Below, piece by piece: positions 1 through 9,900 of a DNA stretch of 64,000 nt. Under the pieces are notes generated by a model. It was given only the letters and a program-made list of their open reading frames with translations, made no database searches and was not told the origin of the DNA. A program made the translations under genes and the position numbers. Numbering within the stretch: position 1 is the stretch's first letter; each line of letters begins with the position of its first letter. Origin of the DNA: Bythopirellula polymerisocia (GTDB taxonomy: Bacteria; Planctomycetota; Planctomycetia; Pirellulales; Lacipirellulaceae); the NCBI RefSeq assembly GCF_007860015.1, contig NZ_SJPS01000002.1, positions 62,898-126,897 on the forward strand, in the 5' to 3' direction.

Positions 1-573
1 CACTACGTCGGAAGGTTGCTTGTTGATTAACGGGGCTTCGGTTGACATCGGGGGTGTTCAACTCTGGAGAGCAACAATTGCTTGCAAAATAAGTGTTAGT
101 TCTCGTATCCGGATAGAAGTCAGAAAAACACATTGCGGCCAGTTGGTGAACCGTACTGTGATATAACCGTACCATGATATAGAGGAGTTTGTTCTCGCAT
201 TTCTCATGCCGAATTGCTCGACTGACACAACCGCACCAACACGCCAATCTACCTTAATTGGGAATAGGGCTGTTGCAGCTAAAGTTACAACTAGTTTCTT
301 AAGTTCTAATTGATGGAAATGCTGTTTTTCCTTATCGCACTGGGTGGTGAATTATCAACACTCTGAAGTTCCTGGATACAGAGCATCTTTAATAATTGCT
401 AGCGTTAATCCCACTCTAGAAGATGTTTTTTTGCATCGTTTCTTGCCCGGGACCTGGGCCCATTGGGGGGGGAGTCCCGAATTAATCGGGAAGTTGTTTG
501 ACAGAATAATTGCGTAAGCATAGTATGAAGTTGCATGAACAGTACGGCAAAAACACAGGGACAGAAGCTCTTT
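1..573. other. gene-free leader region
   Basis: I see no credible gene here. The longest reading frame is on the minus strand (355-831). It runs into the start of the downstream gene and its translation has no recognisable domain. The stretch holds a 15-bp tandem direct repeat at 151-181, annotated separately. It probably holds upstream activator sites for the sigma-54 promoter that follows. Confidence 0.5.
151..181. repeat. tandem 15-bp direct repeat upstream of sigma-54 promoter
   Basis: The two units, at 151-165 and 167-181, share CCGTAC and TGATATA and differ only in two bases between those blocks (TG versus CA, counting the shared TGATATA). They lie about 400 bp upstream of the sigma-54 promoter. 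That is farther than most enhancer sites but possible with DNA looping. An activator-binding role is inference. Confidence 0.35.
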
Positions 574-590
574 TTGGCACGATTCTTGCT
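574..590 (+). promoter_or_regulatory. sigma-54 (-24/-12) promoter
   Basis: The sequence TTGGCACGATTCTTGCT matches the sigma-54 consensus YTGGCACGNNNNTTGCW at every defined position. The invariant GG (576-577) and GC (588-589) are exactly 10 nt apart. Predicted transcription start is near 601, leaving a leader of about 125 nt before the glycosylphosphotransferase gene. In proteobacterial PEP-CTERM/EpsH systems, exopolysaccharide genes are controlled by the PrsK/PrsR pair with sigma-54, so the site fits this gene. Confidence 0.75.
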
Positions 591-727
591 TCGTTCGTCG
601 GTTTAATAGTCCAGCAGCGGAATTCGGAGCCTCCTTTTTGGCGAAATTCGTTCTCTTCGTTGACGAAGAGCTTGGAGTCCCTTGGCTATGATATTGCTCC
701 TTGATTGACTTGTACGGTGGAGATGAA

Positions 728-2365
728 GTGCAAAAGATGGATGAATCATTGACAGCAGGAATGAGTGTTGGTTTCAAAGATCGCGAGAATAGTCTCAATT
801 CTACTTCGGTATCCGTGTCACCGCAGGACACTTTGACTATAGAGCAAGAATACCCTCAAATACAGGGCACTCACAGAAGTCATGCCTCCATGCCACGCCA
901 CCGGGCAAGTATTAAAACGAACGTGCGTTCCCATGTCGCGCGGGCGCATGGTGATGCGTCTTACGTGAGACAACTCCTACTGACAACCTTGCCGCTTGTC
1001 GTAGCCGATCTTGCAGTGCTGTTTATCGTACCTATCTTGGTTAGCTTGACCGGCTATAGTTGGCTCAATCCTGATGACCCTACTTCCACGGCGATGACTT
1101 GGTTTATTCCCGCTTCCATAGCCTATGTGTTGTTGAATGCCACCCAAGGGCTTTATCCAGGTGTATGCCTAGGCTTAGTCGATGAGATTCGAAGGCTCTT
1201 TTTGTCGATTGGCATGGTTACGCTAGTGCTCGCTGCCACATTGAGAATCGGCTCCCCGATTTTTGCTCATCGACTTGTTTTCTTATTAGCAGTTTCTTCT
1301 TTAATGATAGTACTGGCACCGATCGTACGGAGTTACGTACGGCGCAAATTGGGCGCTATGAATTGGTGGGGATTTCCCACCTTAGTCTGTGGAAACGATG
1401 CGACCGTCTTCGGTGTCCGAGAGTGGATCGAGGCTAATCGCCGACTGGGATTACGCACCGTTGGAGTCATCGCAGATCCAAGTGCAATTGAGATAAACGG
1501 TGACGCCCCGTGGTTTATCGGGGAATGGGATGATGCCCGCCATGTGGCTGAGGAACAAGATGTCTATTGGGCTGTTGTCGTTGAAACGGATAGAGACCAA
1601 CAGAGCGCTAGTTCCCTCGTAGAGAATTATTTAGGCAATATTCCGCATGCATTTGTGGTATCCGATCTCACCGGGATCCCGACCCATTGGAGTCGCCACC
1701 AAATGGATGAGGGGTTGGCTGGATTCATGATTGAGCAGCATTTACTTCTACCGATTCCAAAACTAGTGAAGCGTGGCATGGATATCACGATTTGCATGAT
1801 TTCCTTGATTTTGCTGCTGCCTCTATTCGTCAGCCTTGCGATTGCGATCAAACTTACTTCAAAAGGACCAGTATTTTATGGCCACGAGCGGGTAGGTAAA
1901 GGTGACACCCGTTTTAAAGCTTGGAAGTTCCGAACGATGATCAATGGTGCTGAGCAGCTAATAGAGGAGTACCTCCAGAAGCATCCACAATTACGTGAAG
2001 AATGGGAACGGGAACATAAACTCAGAAATGATCCACGAGTCACGGGGCTAGGCAAGTTTATGAGGAAGTGGAGCATTGATGAATTACCTCAACTTTGGAA
2101 TGTGCTTGCCGGAGAAATGAGTATCGTCGGTCCGCGACCGATTGTTCCCAATGAGATTGAGACCTACGGCATTCACTATGAGGCTTTTTGCACCGTCTTG
2201 CCAGGGATCACAGGTCTGTGGCAGGTCTGCGGGCGAAACGACACCACTTTCGATGAACGCATTCAACTGGGAATGTTTTACATCCACCATTGGTCACTCT
2301 GGTTAGACTTTTACTTGATGTTCCGCACTGTTGGAACCGTCTTGTTCACTAAAGGCGCTTACTAG
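728..2365 (+). CDS. exopolysaccharide polyprenyl glycosylphosphotransferase (WbaP-like)
   Basis: Membrane enzyme expected to transfer a sugar-1-phosphate from a nucleotide sugar to undecaprenyl phosphate, the first membrane step in exopolysaccharide or O-antigen synthesis. The N-terminal part has a hydrophilic leader and then four to five membrane segments (about residues 80-210). A cytoplasmic domain follows, then the bacterial sugar transferase domain (about 335-545). That domain shows KFRTM near 400, DELPQLWNVLAGEMSIVGPRP near 450-471 and PGITGLWQVCGRN near 485-497. I chose the GTG at 728 because GGAG lies 5 nt upstream. ATG 737 and TTG 701 are alternatives. It stands alone here behind a sigma-54 promoter, and the rest of its pathway must lie outside the window. 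Family assignment is firm; the sugar is not known. Confidence 0.92.
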   Translation: MQKMDESLTAGMSVGFKDRENSLNSTSVSVSPQDTLTIEQEYPQIQGTHRSHASMPRHRASIKTNVRSHVARAHGDASYVRQLLLTTLPLVVADLAVLFIVPILVSLTGYSWLNPDDPTSTAMTWFIPASIAYVLLNATQGLYPGVCLGLVDEIRRLFLSIGMVTLVLAATLRIGSPIFAHRLVFLLAVSSLMIVLAPIVRSYVRRKLGAMNWWGFPTLVCGNDATVFGVREWIEANRRLGLRTVGVIADPSAIEINGDAPWFIGEWDDARHVAEEQDVYWAVVVETDRDQQSASSLVENYLGNIPHAFVVSDLTGIPTHWSRHQMDEGLAGFMIEQHLLLPIPKLVKRGMDITICMISLILLLPLFVSLAIAIKLTSKGPVFYGHERVGKGDTRFKAWKFRTMINGAEQLIEEYLQKHPQLREEWEREHKLRNDPRVTGLGKFMRKWSIDELPQLWNVLAGEMSIVGPRPIVPNEIETYGIHYEAFCTVLPGITGLWQVCGRNDTTFDERIQLGMFYIHHWSLWLDFYLMFRTVGTVLFTKGAY

Positions 2366-2799
2366 TTCGTTGTTTGGTCTCTGGTGACATTCTTTTTCTT
2401 CAGCCGTTCGATTCTTTACGTCGAACAAGTGTGGCTGACAAGGCTGTTGCGATCAAGAATAGGCTAGTCGGTTCGGGCACTGATGTTTGTGCTATTTCGA
2501 AAGTGGATTGCAACTTTTCCGAACTTGGGCCAGATGGACTATTAGTGAATAATCGCTGCCAGATCAAGAAGTCATTGCCGTCAACCCACCAGTCTCAGTT
2601 CACATCGCCCGCTCCTGCATGCAGACTTTACGAGGTGGACCAGACGTTTAGGCTCCTTATCTGCTATCGAATCTTTGATCAAGTCTGCAAAAGAAATCGA
2701 CTCGGGCGCGGGAACACACTCGAATCGATCCGGGCAACTTTCGTCTTTACTCTGATCAGCTTTGCGGTGATTGCGGTCTATGACTTTCTGAAGGCCAGG
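2366..2799. other. intergenic region between convergent genes
   Basis: This gap separates the glycosylphosphotransferase from the converging sulfatase gene. A 153-codon plus-strand frame (2374-2835) spans it. It runs into the 3' end of the sulfatase, has no ribosome site or recognisable domain, and its composition does not look coding. I see no clear terminator hairpin. Confidence 0.5.
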
Positions 2800-5700
2800 C
2801 TATCTGCGTCGCCGAGCAAGCGCGGTCAGTGCTAAACACCCCAGGAGTCCGCCGACGGTCGGCTCGGGAACGACCAGCAAACTGGATGCCAACGTGGCAG
2901 TTCCGTAGTTGGCCTTCCACAAGGCAAGGTTTTGCGAACTCAAGGGATTGAAAGAATTCACACGTTGCCACACCAGGAAATCGTGGCCATCCACATCTCC
3001 GTCTTCGTCGAAATCTCCCGGCAAGATGTCGCGGATGACGAAGTTGTCAAAATAGGCAGTCCCCGTGCGACTTTGCGAAGCTGCATCAAAAGAGGCGGCC
3101 AAGGCGGCCAAGGCGGCGTCTGTGAACGTGTCCGACACCCCATCCACAAAGGCTTGCGTGGTCCCCAGTTGCTGGCCATTCACAAACACCCCGTAGGTGT
3201 CGGCCTGAAAATCGAGGCGAATCCGAAAGTGGTTCCACTGGTTGAAGGAAACCGTGGCACCAGTCTCAGCCAGGATCCCAGTCCCCTCGAGTTGATACAA
3301 GACGTCGCCAGTTGTGGCATCCACCCCGAGAGCCCCTAAGACTTTGGGCCCATTCGTGTCATCGTAGGTATCTACCCCGAAAAACGGACCAAACCCGCTT
3401 GTTGCCCCCGTGCCGAGAACCTTCATATCCCATTCGATAATGATGTGTCCGTTGGCAGGAAAACCCAATCCCCCGACCGGCACCGCCCACCGATCATCGG
3501 AGTTAGCACCACGCTGGACTTCGACTCCTCTCGACGAGTCAACACCGACTGTACTGGCAACCATCGCGGTGCTGACGCCATTGCCAGCACTTGTCCAGTT
3601 GCGGGGGATCGTGTTAGGGGGGGGCCCGGTCTGAACTACGCTCTGGGCCTGACCCGTCAAGCTACCCTCAAAGTAGTTGGCAAAACCAACCGTGTTGAGG
3701 ACATCGGATGTGGTGACACTCAATGTCCCATAAGAGAGCAGTTGGGTTGTGTCCCACAGAAGATTGTTGGGAAGAACTGGAAGATTATAACTAGTAAATT
3801 GATTGCCGAGCTGCTCTGAGTCGAACAGCCAAAAGTTATCTCCGACGGTGGGGACAAAACCGTCCGTCAAGGCTACATCCAGAACACCTCCAAGAGTCAG
3901 AAGTCCATCTACCTTCAAATGATCGTAATCGCTTCCAAAGATTGTTCCCCCGATACTAAAGCTTAGATGACCAGCGTTCTGCGTATAGTCGCCAGTCACG
4001 TGAACGATTCCACTTTCGGGATGTAGGGCAAAGTTACCACCGTCATTAATGAGGCTGCCGATTACGCTCTTGGCTTCCAGTATTCCACCTGTAAAAGTAA
4101 TGTTTCCTGAATTGATGATTGCCTCGAACGATGCCTGGCCCCCGGTGAGCTTGAAGAACGAGCCCAGTCCTATGGCCAAATCTTGAGCATTATCTATCTG
4201 CCCGTCAGGTCCTCCAACTTCTAGTGATCCTCCAAGAATACTTATGTCGCCAGTAAAAGTATTGTGCCCGGTAAGCCGCACTTTGCTTGTGCCATCTTTG
4301 ATAAGAGAACGTTGGCGATGAAATTGGCTAATATCGCCGCTGATTTCAAAATCAACATTACCATTTCCGGTGAGCGTCAGGTCGTCATACAGCACAATAT
4401 CCATATCAATCTTGAAGAGGTAGTTGCCTGTTGGACTATTGTCGGCTGCGTGTAGCCCTAATTGAGCAGGTCTCCCCGTCCGGCTATTTGCAAACATGAC
4501 TGGTCTACCGTCGAGAGTAGCTTTGCGATTCTGGGTGCCATGGAAGGAACCTTCTAATCGCATCTCATTGAGGAGGAATTCAGCAAATCCAGGCAAATCA
4601 GGAACACCGCTATCCAACAGCGGATACGCGACGCCCACTGCCCGATTGATAACATTTCTTGATACGTAATCAGCATTATTATTGGTTTGAAACACCAATA
4701 CGGTATTTGATGTCGAATCGTCCTTTCTCAAAGTAGTAGGAATCCCCGTATCTCCATTGATCCAACCACTTGAACTACGCCAACCAGAGATGGGAAAAAG
4801 ATCATTGCGAAATAGAAAAGTATCTGTGTGATTCACATAAACGTCAGTGCTGTTAAGGGCCTTTTCCGTGTGAACTTCCCAATCAACAAATTCACGAACC
4901 AATTCCGAAACCTTTTCAGGATACTGGTCTTTTACGTCAACAGTTTCGCCAGAACCATCTGGGTTCAATTGATATAAGTGCCATGTATCCAACGCATGCG
5001 CTTTGACCAACTTCCATTGATCGTCCTGAATTGCAGAGAAATTCACGCGATTGTGTTGATACAGATACTGGTGGGGAGTTCCAGTATTCGTTCCATTGAG
5101 ATAGGGCAACAGGTCCACACCGTCCAGATTTGAAGGCAGAGTTCCACCGCCAGCATTCACAAAGGTGGGAAAGAAATCTAGAGTACTAACAGGTTTATCG
5201 TAAATGCCTGGCGCCAGACCTGGGGCACGCACAAGCACAGGCACTCGAATCCCTCCTTCGGAGGCACTTCCTTTAAAGCCGGCGAGCGGACCATTGTCAT
5301 AGAAACCATTGACTTCCCCACCATTATCGTTAGTAAAGATTACGATAGTATTGTTGGCGATTGAATCAGAAGTGTTGCCATCACCATTAGGGTCATCCAG
5401 TCGATCCAAAATTAGCCCAATCGCTCGGTCCATTCCATAGGTGTACGAGGCGACCGTTTTCCGCTCACCGGTGAGTGAAGTGCCATTGAACTGAGCTAAA
5501 TCGCTTGCTTTGCCTTGAGACAATGGGCCATGGGGTGCATTTAATGCTGTGTAGAGAAAAAATGGATTCGCGTCCGCCGCATGATCCGCAATGTATTTGG
5601 TTGCTTCATCGGCAAAGGCATCCGTCAGATGACGACCTGGGGAAGACTGCGGGATATTATTGAAGGAAGGTTCCGATCCCCAGTTGACCAAATTCTCTTG

Positions 5701-6267
5701 GCGTCGAATGACATTGGTCCCGATTTGATTATAGTAGTTGCTGCCCGCTTCCCACATGCCAAAAAAATAATCGACCCCCTGGTTTTGCGGTTGCCAGGCT
5801 ACATCCGACTGTCCAATATGCCACTTCCCGATCACGCCCGTCGAGTAGCCTTGGGATTTCATCTGCTCAAAAATTAAGTTTTCGTTTGCCGGTACTCCTT
5901 CATTTGGGAAATCGGTGGCAAGGGCGTTGTAGTGAAATCCAAACCGCTGCTGATAAATGCCTGTCAACATACCTGCTCGACTGTTTGCGCAGATCGAAGA
6001 AGTCACGTACCCTTTGGGAGCAAAGACACTCTCGGAAGCAAGCCGGTCGAGATTTGGCGTCTTAAACTCGGTTGTGCGACCCAAGTAGTTACTGGCAAAA
6101 CCAAAATCAGCGTAGCCAGCATCATCGGAGAAGATGAGGACAATGTTTGGCTGTGCAGCAGTTGTTACATCGAACTCAGAAAAATACAAACTCAACCAGC
6201 TAAGCAATGTCAAAAAGAAAAAACTCTTTCTGGGAATAGCCTCCCAACTGAGCATAGTGTTAGACAT
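2800..6267 (-). CDS. secreted sulfatase with autotransporter-type repeats, LamG-like domain, dockerin-like block and PEP-CTERM tail
   Basis: An 1155-residue exported enzyme, much longer than a plain arylsulfatase (about 450-550). A signal peptide covers residues 1-38. The sulfatase domain starts at PNIVLIFSDD (40-49), where the paired Asp would bind calcium. The formylglycine motif is CANSR with Cys93, so the usual third-position Pro/Ala is Asn. Residues about 640-770 hold autotransporter-associated beta-strand repeats (NTFTGDISILGGSLEV). Residues about 880-1060 resemble a LamG/concanavalin-like sugar-binding domain. The C-terminus has GDFDEDGDVDGHDFLVWQR, then LALWKANYG, then VPEP, a hydrophobic helix and RRRR. 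It probably acts at the cell surface on sulfated polysaccharide. The ribosome site before ATG 6267 is weak. Confidence 0.9.
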   Translation of the reverse strand: MSNTMLSWEAIPRKSFFFLTLLSWLSLYFSEFDVTTAAQPNIVLIFSDDAGYADFGFASNYLGRTTEFKTPNLDRLASESVFAPKGYVTSSICANSRAGMLTGIYQQRFGFHYNALATDFPNEGVPANENLIFEQMKSQGYSTGVIGKWHIGQSDVAWQPQNQGVDYFFGMWEAGSNYYNQIGTNVIRRQENLVNWGSEPSFNNIPQSSPGRHLTDAFADEATKYIADHAADANPFFLYTALNAPHGPLSQGKASDLAQFNGTSLTGERKTVASYTYGMDRAIGLILDRLDDPNGDGNTSDSIANNTIVIFTNDNGGEVNGFYDNGPLAGFKGSASEGGIRVPVLVRAPGLAPGIYDKPVSTLDFFPTFVNAGGGTLPSNLDGVDLLPYLNGTNTGTPHQYLYQHNRVNFSAIQDDQWKLVKAHALDTWHLYQLNPDGSGETVDVKDQYPEKVSELVREFVDWEVHTEKALNSTDVYVNHTDTFLFRNDLFPISGWRSSSGWINGDTGIPTTLRKDDSTSNTVLVFQTNNNADYVSRNVINRAVGVAYPLLDSGVPDLPGFAEFLLNEMRLEGSFHGTQNRKATLDGRPVMFANSRTGRPAQLGLHAADNSPTGNYLFKIDMDIVLYDDLTLTGNGNVDFEISGDISQFHRQRSLIKDGTSKVRLTGHNTFTGDISILGGSLEVGGPDGQIDNAQDLAIGLGSFFKLTGGQASFEAIINSGNITFTGGILEAKSVIGSLINDGGNFALHPESGIVHVTGDYTQNAGHLSFSIGGTIFGSDYDHLKVDGLLTLGGVLDVALTDGFVPTVGDNFWLFDSEQLGNQFTSYNLPVLPNNLLWDTTQLLSYGTLSVTTSDVLNTVGFANYFEGSLTGQAQSVVQTGPPPNTIPRNWTSAGNGVSTAMVASTVGVDSSRGVEVQRGANSDDRWAVPVGGLGFPANGHIIIEWDMKVLGTGATSGFGPFFGVDTYDDTNGPKVLGALGVDATTGDVLYQLEGTGILAETGATVSFNQWNHFRIRLDFQADTYGVFVNGQQLGTTQAFVDGVSDTFTDAALAALAASFDAASQSRTGTAYFDNFVIRDILPGDFDEDGDVDGHDFLVWQRVNSFNPLSSQNLALWKANYGTATLASSLLVVPEPTVGGLLGCLALTALARRRR

Positions 6268-6413
6268 AGTTGGGCTAAAGCACGGAAAAAGAGAGTGGGG
6301 GGTCCTGAATAAGCGACTTAATTGGGGGTGAAGACCCCGCTAAGTGTATCATACAAGGGCTTGCAAGCTTGTCAAATGGTTTATAGAGCTAGTGCTTTGG
6401 CAACTCTTAAATC

Positions 6414-6472
6414 TAGGGTGCGAGGTGTCATTACTCTTTTGCAATTAAAAGTTTGCGACATCTCGCACCCTA
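6414..6472. repeat. 16-bp inverted repeat, 27-nt loop
   Basis: The arms TAGGGTGCGAGGTGTC (6414-6429) and GACATCTCGCACCCTA (6457-6472) are complementary at 15 of 16 positions. There is no T-tract on either side, so it is not a typical intrinsic terminator. It could be a dispersed palindromic element or an mRNA-stabilising hairpin. Confidence 0.6.
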
Positions 6473-6490
6473 AATCTTAGCAATGACAAA

Positions 6491-6519
6491 GGACTAGGCT
6501 CTTGGGGAGCCTCTAGTCC
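6491..6519 (-). terminator. possible terminator of the G8 repeat gene
   Basis: GGACTA-GGCTC and GAGCCTCTAGTCC form a long stem with a two-base bulge and a loop of about five bases. On the minus strand it is followed by TTTGT, a weak T-tract. It lies about 400 nt past the stop of the gene ending at 6913. The role is inferred. Confidence 0.4.
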
Positions 6520-6912
6520 AACGTCACTGTATGCTGATTACGCTGACTCCCAATGACTTCAGCGAATTCAGTGAAGTATTTCCAACCAGGAGAGAGAAGT
6601 TCGTGAATTTGTCTGCTGTACTACCGATGCGTGGCGTAAGACCAAGAAATTAACATTGCGTTTCTCAGGGACATGTTGCTACTCAACTCCTGTGGCCCGA
6701 CGGTGCTAAACAATTTGGTTAGACCAGAATGTAGCGAGATAGTCCTGCCAAGAAGACAATGCTCACTGTCGTTTTCTTGAATCGCGCTGCATCCCAGTCC
6801 AAATCCCAACCCCCTATCTGATCATCTGGGGGACAATGCGATTTCACGGGCGAGACAAGCTTGAGTAAGCTCCATTAGAAATTTCAGAAATATCTTACTT
6901 TCTAATGCTGAC

Positions 6913-9900
6913 TTACGGCTGATACACCAACCCATAGATGCGTGGCACAATGACAGAATCCGCCGGAGCAATTGCCCCGCCATAGGCCACACCAAACTGT
7001 TGCCACAGTTGCTGATTCGTGAGATCAAGCCATTCATCACGAACGTAGCCATAAGAAATCGAGGAAGGAAACGGAATCGCATTTGAGATTTGTAAATAAG
7101 AATATAGCTCGGCACTGGGGAGTTGTTGCGTATTGACATATACTGTCGAATGACTAACCAAATCTTCCTCATACTGGTAAGGAAATCTCGATTCATTCGA
7201 GAGATAGTAGTCATATTGAGTGCGACCTCCAAGTTGCGCGGTTGTGAGTGACGCGAACACAGGATTGCCTAGGATCTCTACGGTTCGATACGGAGAAGCC
7301 TTCTCCAAGATATCGAGTGCAACTCTCGCCTTAAAAAATCCATTTTGGATCGTTATTTTCCCTCTTCCATCAACTTGAATGCCCACGTCGAAATTTTCGA
7401 TGTGAACATTATCATAGGTAATGTCGTGAGAATGGACATTCGATAAAATCGCAGGACTGTCGGGAATATTCATGCCGAGTAGTACGACATCATTGACATC
7501 AATCCGCCCAGTATACTCGAGAAACACCCCGGGATTTGCAACATTCCAGGCGGTGAAATCTTCGATGTTTGACTTTCGGTCAGTCATATTGCGGTTGATA
7601 TACCAAGTTTCCACCCCGCCCCGCGAAGCAAAGGCCACGTTCCCTTCGAACCGTTTCAAGGGAAGGGCACTAACCGCAACCCTGGACTGGCCCCCAGCCA
7701 AGTTCGGATCTTCCAGATCGGCAGCGGAGAAAAGAACCTGAGAAGAGTTGGAGAAGATTACATAGGCGTCGCTGCTGGCTCCCGCAACGATATTGTCGAC
7801 TACCTCCACCAAGGGTCCTTGGAGCCAAAAACCGTTCCCGGCATGGCCGAAGTCATGGATGTCCATCCGACTCCGCGCTGCTTCATTAGAACCTGCCGAA
7901 GCAATCGACAGATTTCGTATAAAATGACCAATTTCATTGCCATCTTCGGTTGCGAAGCTCGCGCCCCTCACCTGATAAGCTACATTGTCGTCCATGAGGA
8001 CGTAGCTCTGGTGGTTCACAAATCCCCAACCTGGGCTGCCATCCACCACACTGCCACGCACGATCGCGGGATCGGAAGCCGCGTCGACCCCTGTGCGATG
8101 GAAATGAATCGCATAACGACCGCGTGCATTGATCAACGTTCCTGGTTGCGTGCCACCATTAATAGGCGTGCCGATTGGAATGAGTTTATTGGTGCGACCA
8201 AATCCATAGACACCGATGTTGACCAATTCGATGTCAGGATTATGGACAAACATGATATGGGGACGAACAGTAAAATCAGCATCGGGATCACTGCTAGCCA
8301 AAGTGATATTGCGCGACCTATTGGCGACGTAAACAGATAAGTCGTGGCCCGCCGGAGTATGGTGATCGTAGTCAAGCGGAGCAACAGTCACCTGGGAGCC
8401 GTTTATTGCCAGAATGGTTCGCTCTTCCGTACCAAAATCATCTGTGTAGGGATTGGTCCCTGTGAGCACTAATTGGTCTCCCACTCTCCAGTGAGTGGGC
8501 ACACTCTCCAGTCGCAAGATGGAATCCCCCTTGGAAGGATCGTTCACCAACCCAACATAAGGGGTCACTTCTTCGCCATACATTCTGACGGTTCCACGAC
8601 TGACAATGCCACGACTTAGCAGGCGAGGGTCCCAGGTCATATCAATCGGCGTCTCTGTCGGGAATACGATTCTAGCAGTAACTCCCGACTGGATCGGCTG
8701 GGCCTGGGTGCCGATAAGCAAAGTGCCAGACGTGTCAACTACAATCGTGTCCACCCAGAGCAGCGTATTCTGGTTGTGTGCAAATCGCAGGGTTCCATCG
8801 ATTCGCAACGTGGCGAGCGAGCTATTCATCGTGGCATCAAAATAAACGTCCGTGCCCGAGGCAACGACGACCTTCGCACCGGCACTAGGCACCTGACCAT
8901 TGAGCCAAGTAGCAGGATTAGACCATCTCCCGCTGGCCACTGAGAAATGCGTGGCTGAACTATCGGGCACGAGAGAAAGAATCCCCATCCATTCCATCAT
9001 CGTACGTGGGTCACTAGCCAGTCCGTCAGCAGCCTTCGCATACTCGCTTACTGGCACATAATTCTCTATGCCTCCCAAGTTAATCGGAATGCCCACAAAT
9101 TCGGCGTAGATATCCAGTGGCATACTGAGGATTTGCTCGCGGGAAAGCGTTTCTTTCACTTCCGGATCAAGCAAAGTTACGTGCAAGGGATTGCTAACAG
9201 CTGCAAATTGCGCAGATGTGACTAGTTTCAACTGCGTGATCGACAGGTGGACAAAGTCGATCGATTTAAGAGACTGAATTTGTGACACCGTCAAGAACTG
9301 TATTTGCCCTGGATTCAACAGATCAATATTTACTTTAGCTACATCTAGTGCTCGTACTTGAGGTATCGTGAGTGCAGCCCTTGCAGATGGAGACAACGCT
9401 GCGAAATTCTGACGTGATGGAATCGAGGCCACTTGTTGCAGAGTCAGCAGTGGAATCTGAGAAGGATCCAGGTACAAGAAATCCCAGTATTTGAGTGATT
9501 GAATTTGACTCACCGTGAGCCACTCTAATTGAGTCGTTGAAAGTCGTCGAATGACCTCGGTTGCAATAATCAAAGATTGCACTTGGGTTTGCGATAGCTC
9601 GGTTACCTGTTGGTCCGTCAGTAGGCCCGTACTCAACAAGTCTACTCGCAGTGATCTAACTTGGTTGTAAATCAACGACGCTCGCTGGGCAGGACTCCAC
9701 TGAGAAAAGGCACCGTGAGAGTCAATCTGAGCTAGCTGATTGCTTGTCAGGATAAGTATTTGAAAAGCTTGCAAAAAAGGCAACTGGCTAATATTTAGCG
9801 ACTGGATCTGCGATGCGGTTAACCAACCAATTTGGGTCGAGTTCAACAAACCGATGCCGATAAGATCAACCCGCAAAGCCCGAACCTGCGGTGAAGTCAA

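Larger units (their letters stand above)
6268..6912. other. intergenic region with two hairpins
   Basis: This gap lies between two minus-strand genes. It holds the promoter side of the sulfatase and the 3' side of the G8 repeat protein. I see two inverted repeats (6414-6472 and 6491-6519, listed separately). Short minus-strand frames (6621-6809; 6822-7232, overlapping the next gene) have no recognisable content. Confidence 0.6.

Noticed and set aside
355-831. 158-codon minus-strand frame at the window start
   Set aside because: It crosses the sigma-54 promoter and the start of the glycosylphosphotransferase gene on the opposite strand, with no ribosome site or motif.
2374-2835. 153-codon plus-strand frame after the glycosylphosphotransferase gene
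   Set aside because: No recognisable domain, and it overlaps the 3' end of the sulfatase on the other strand.
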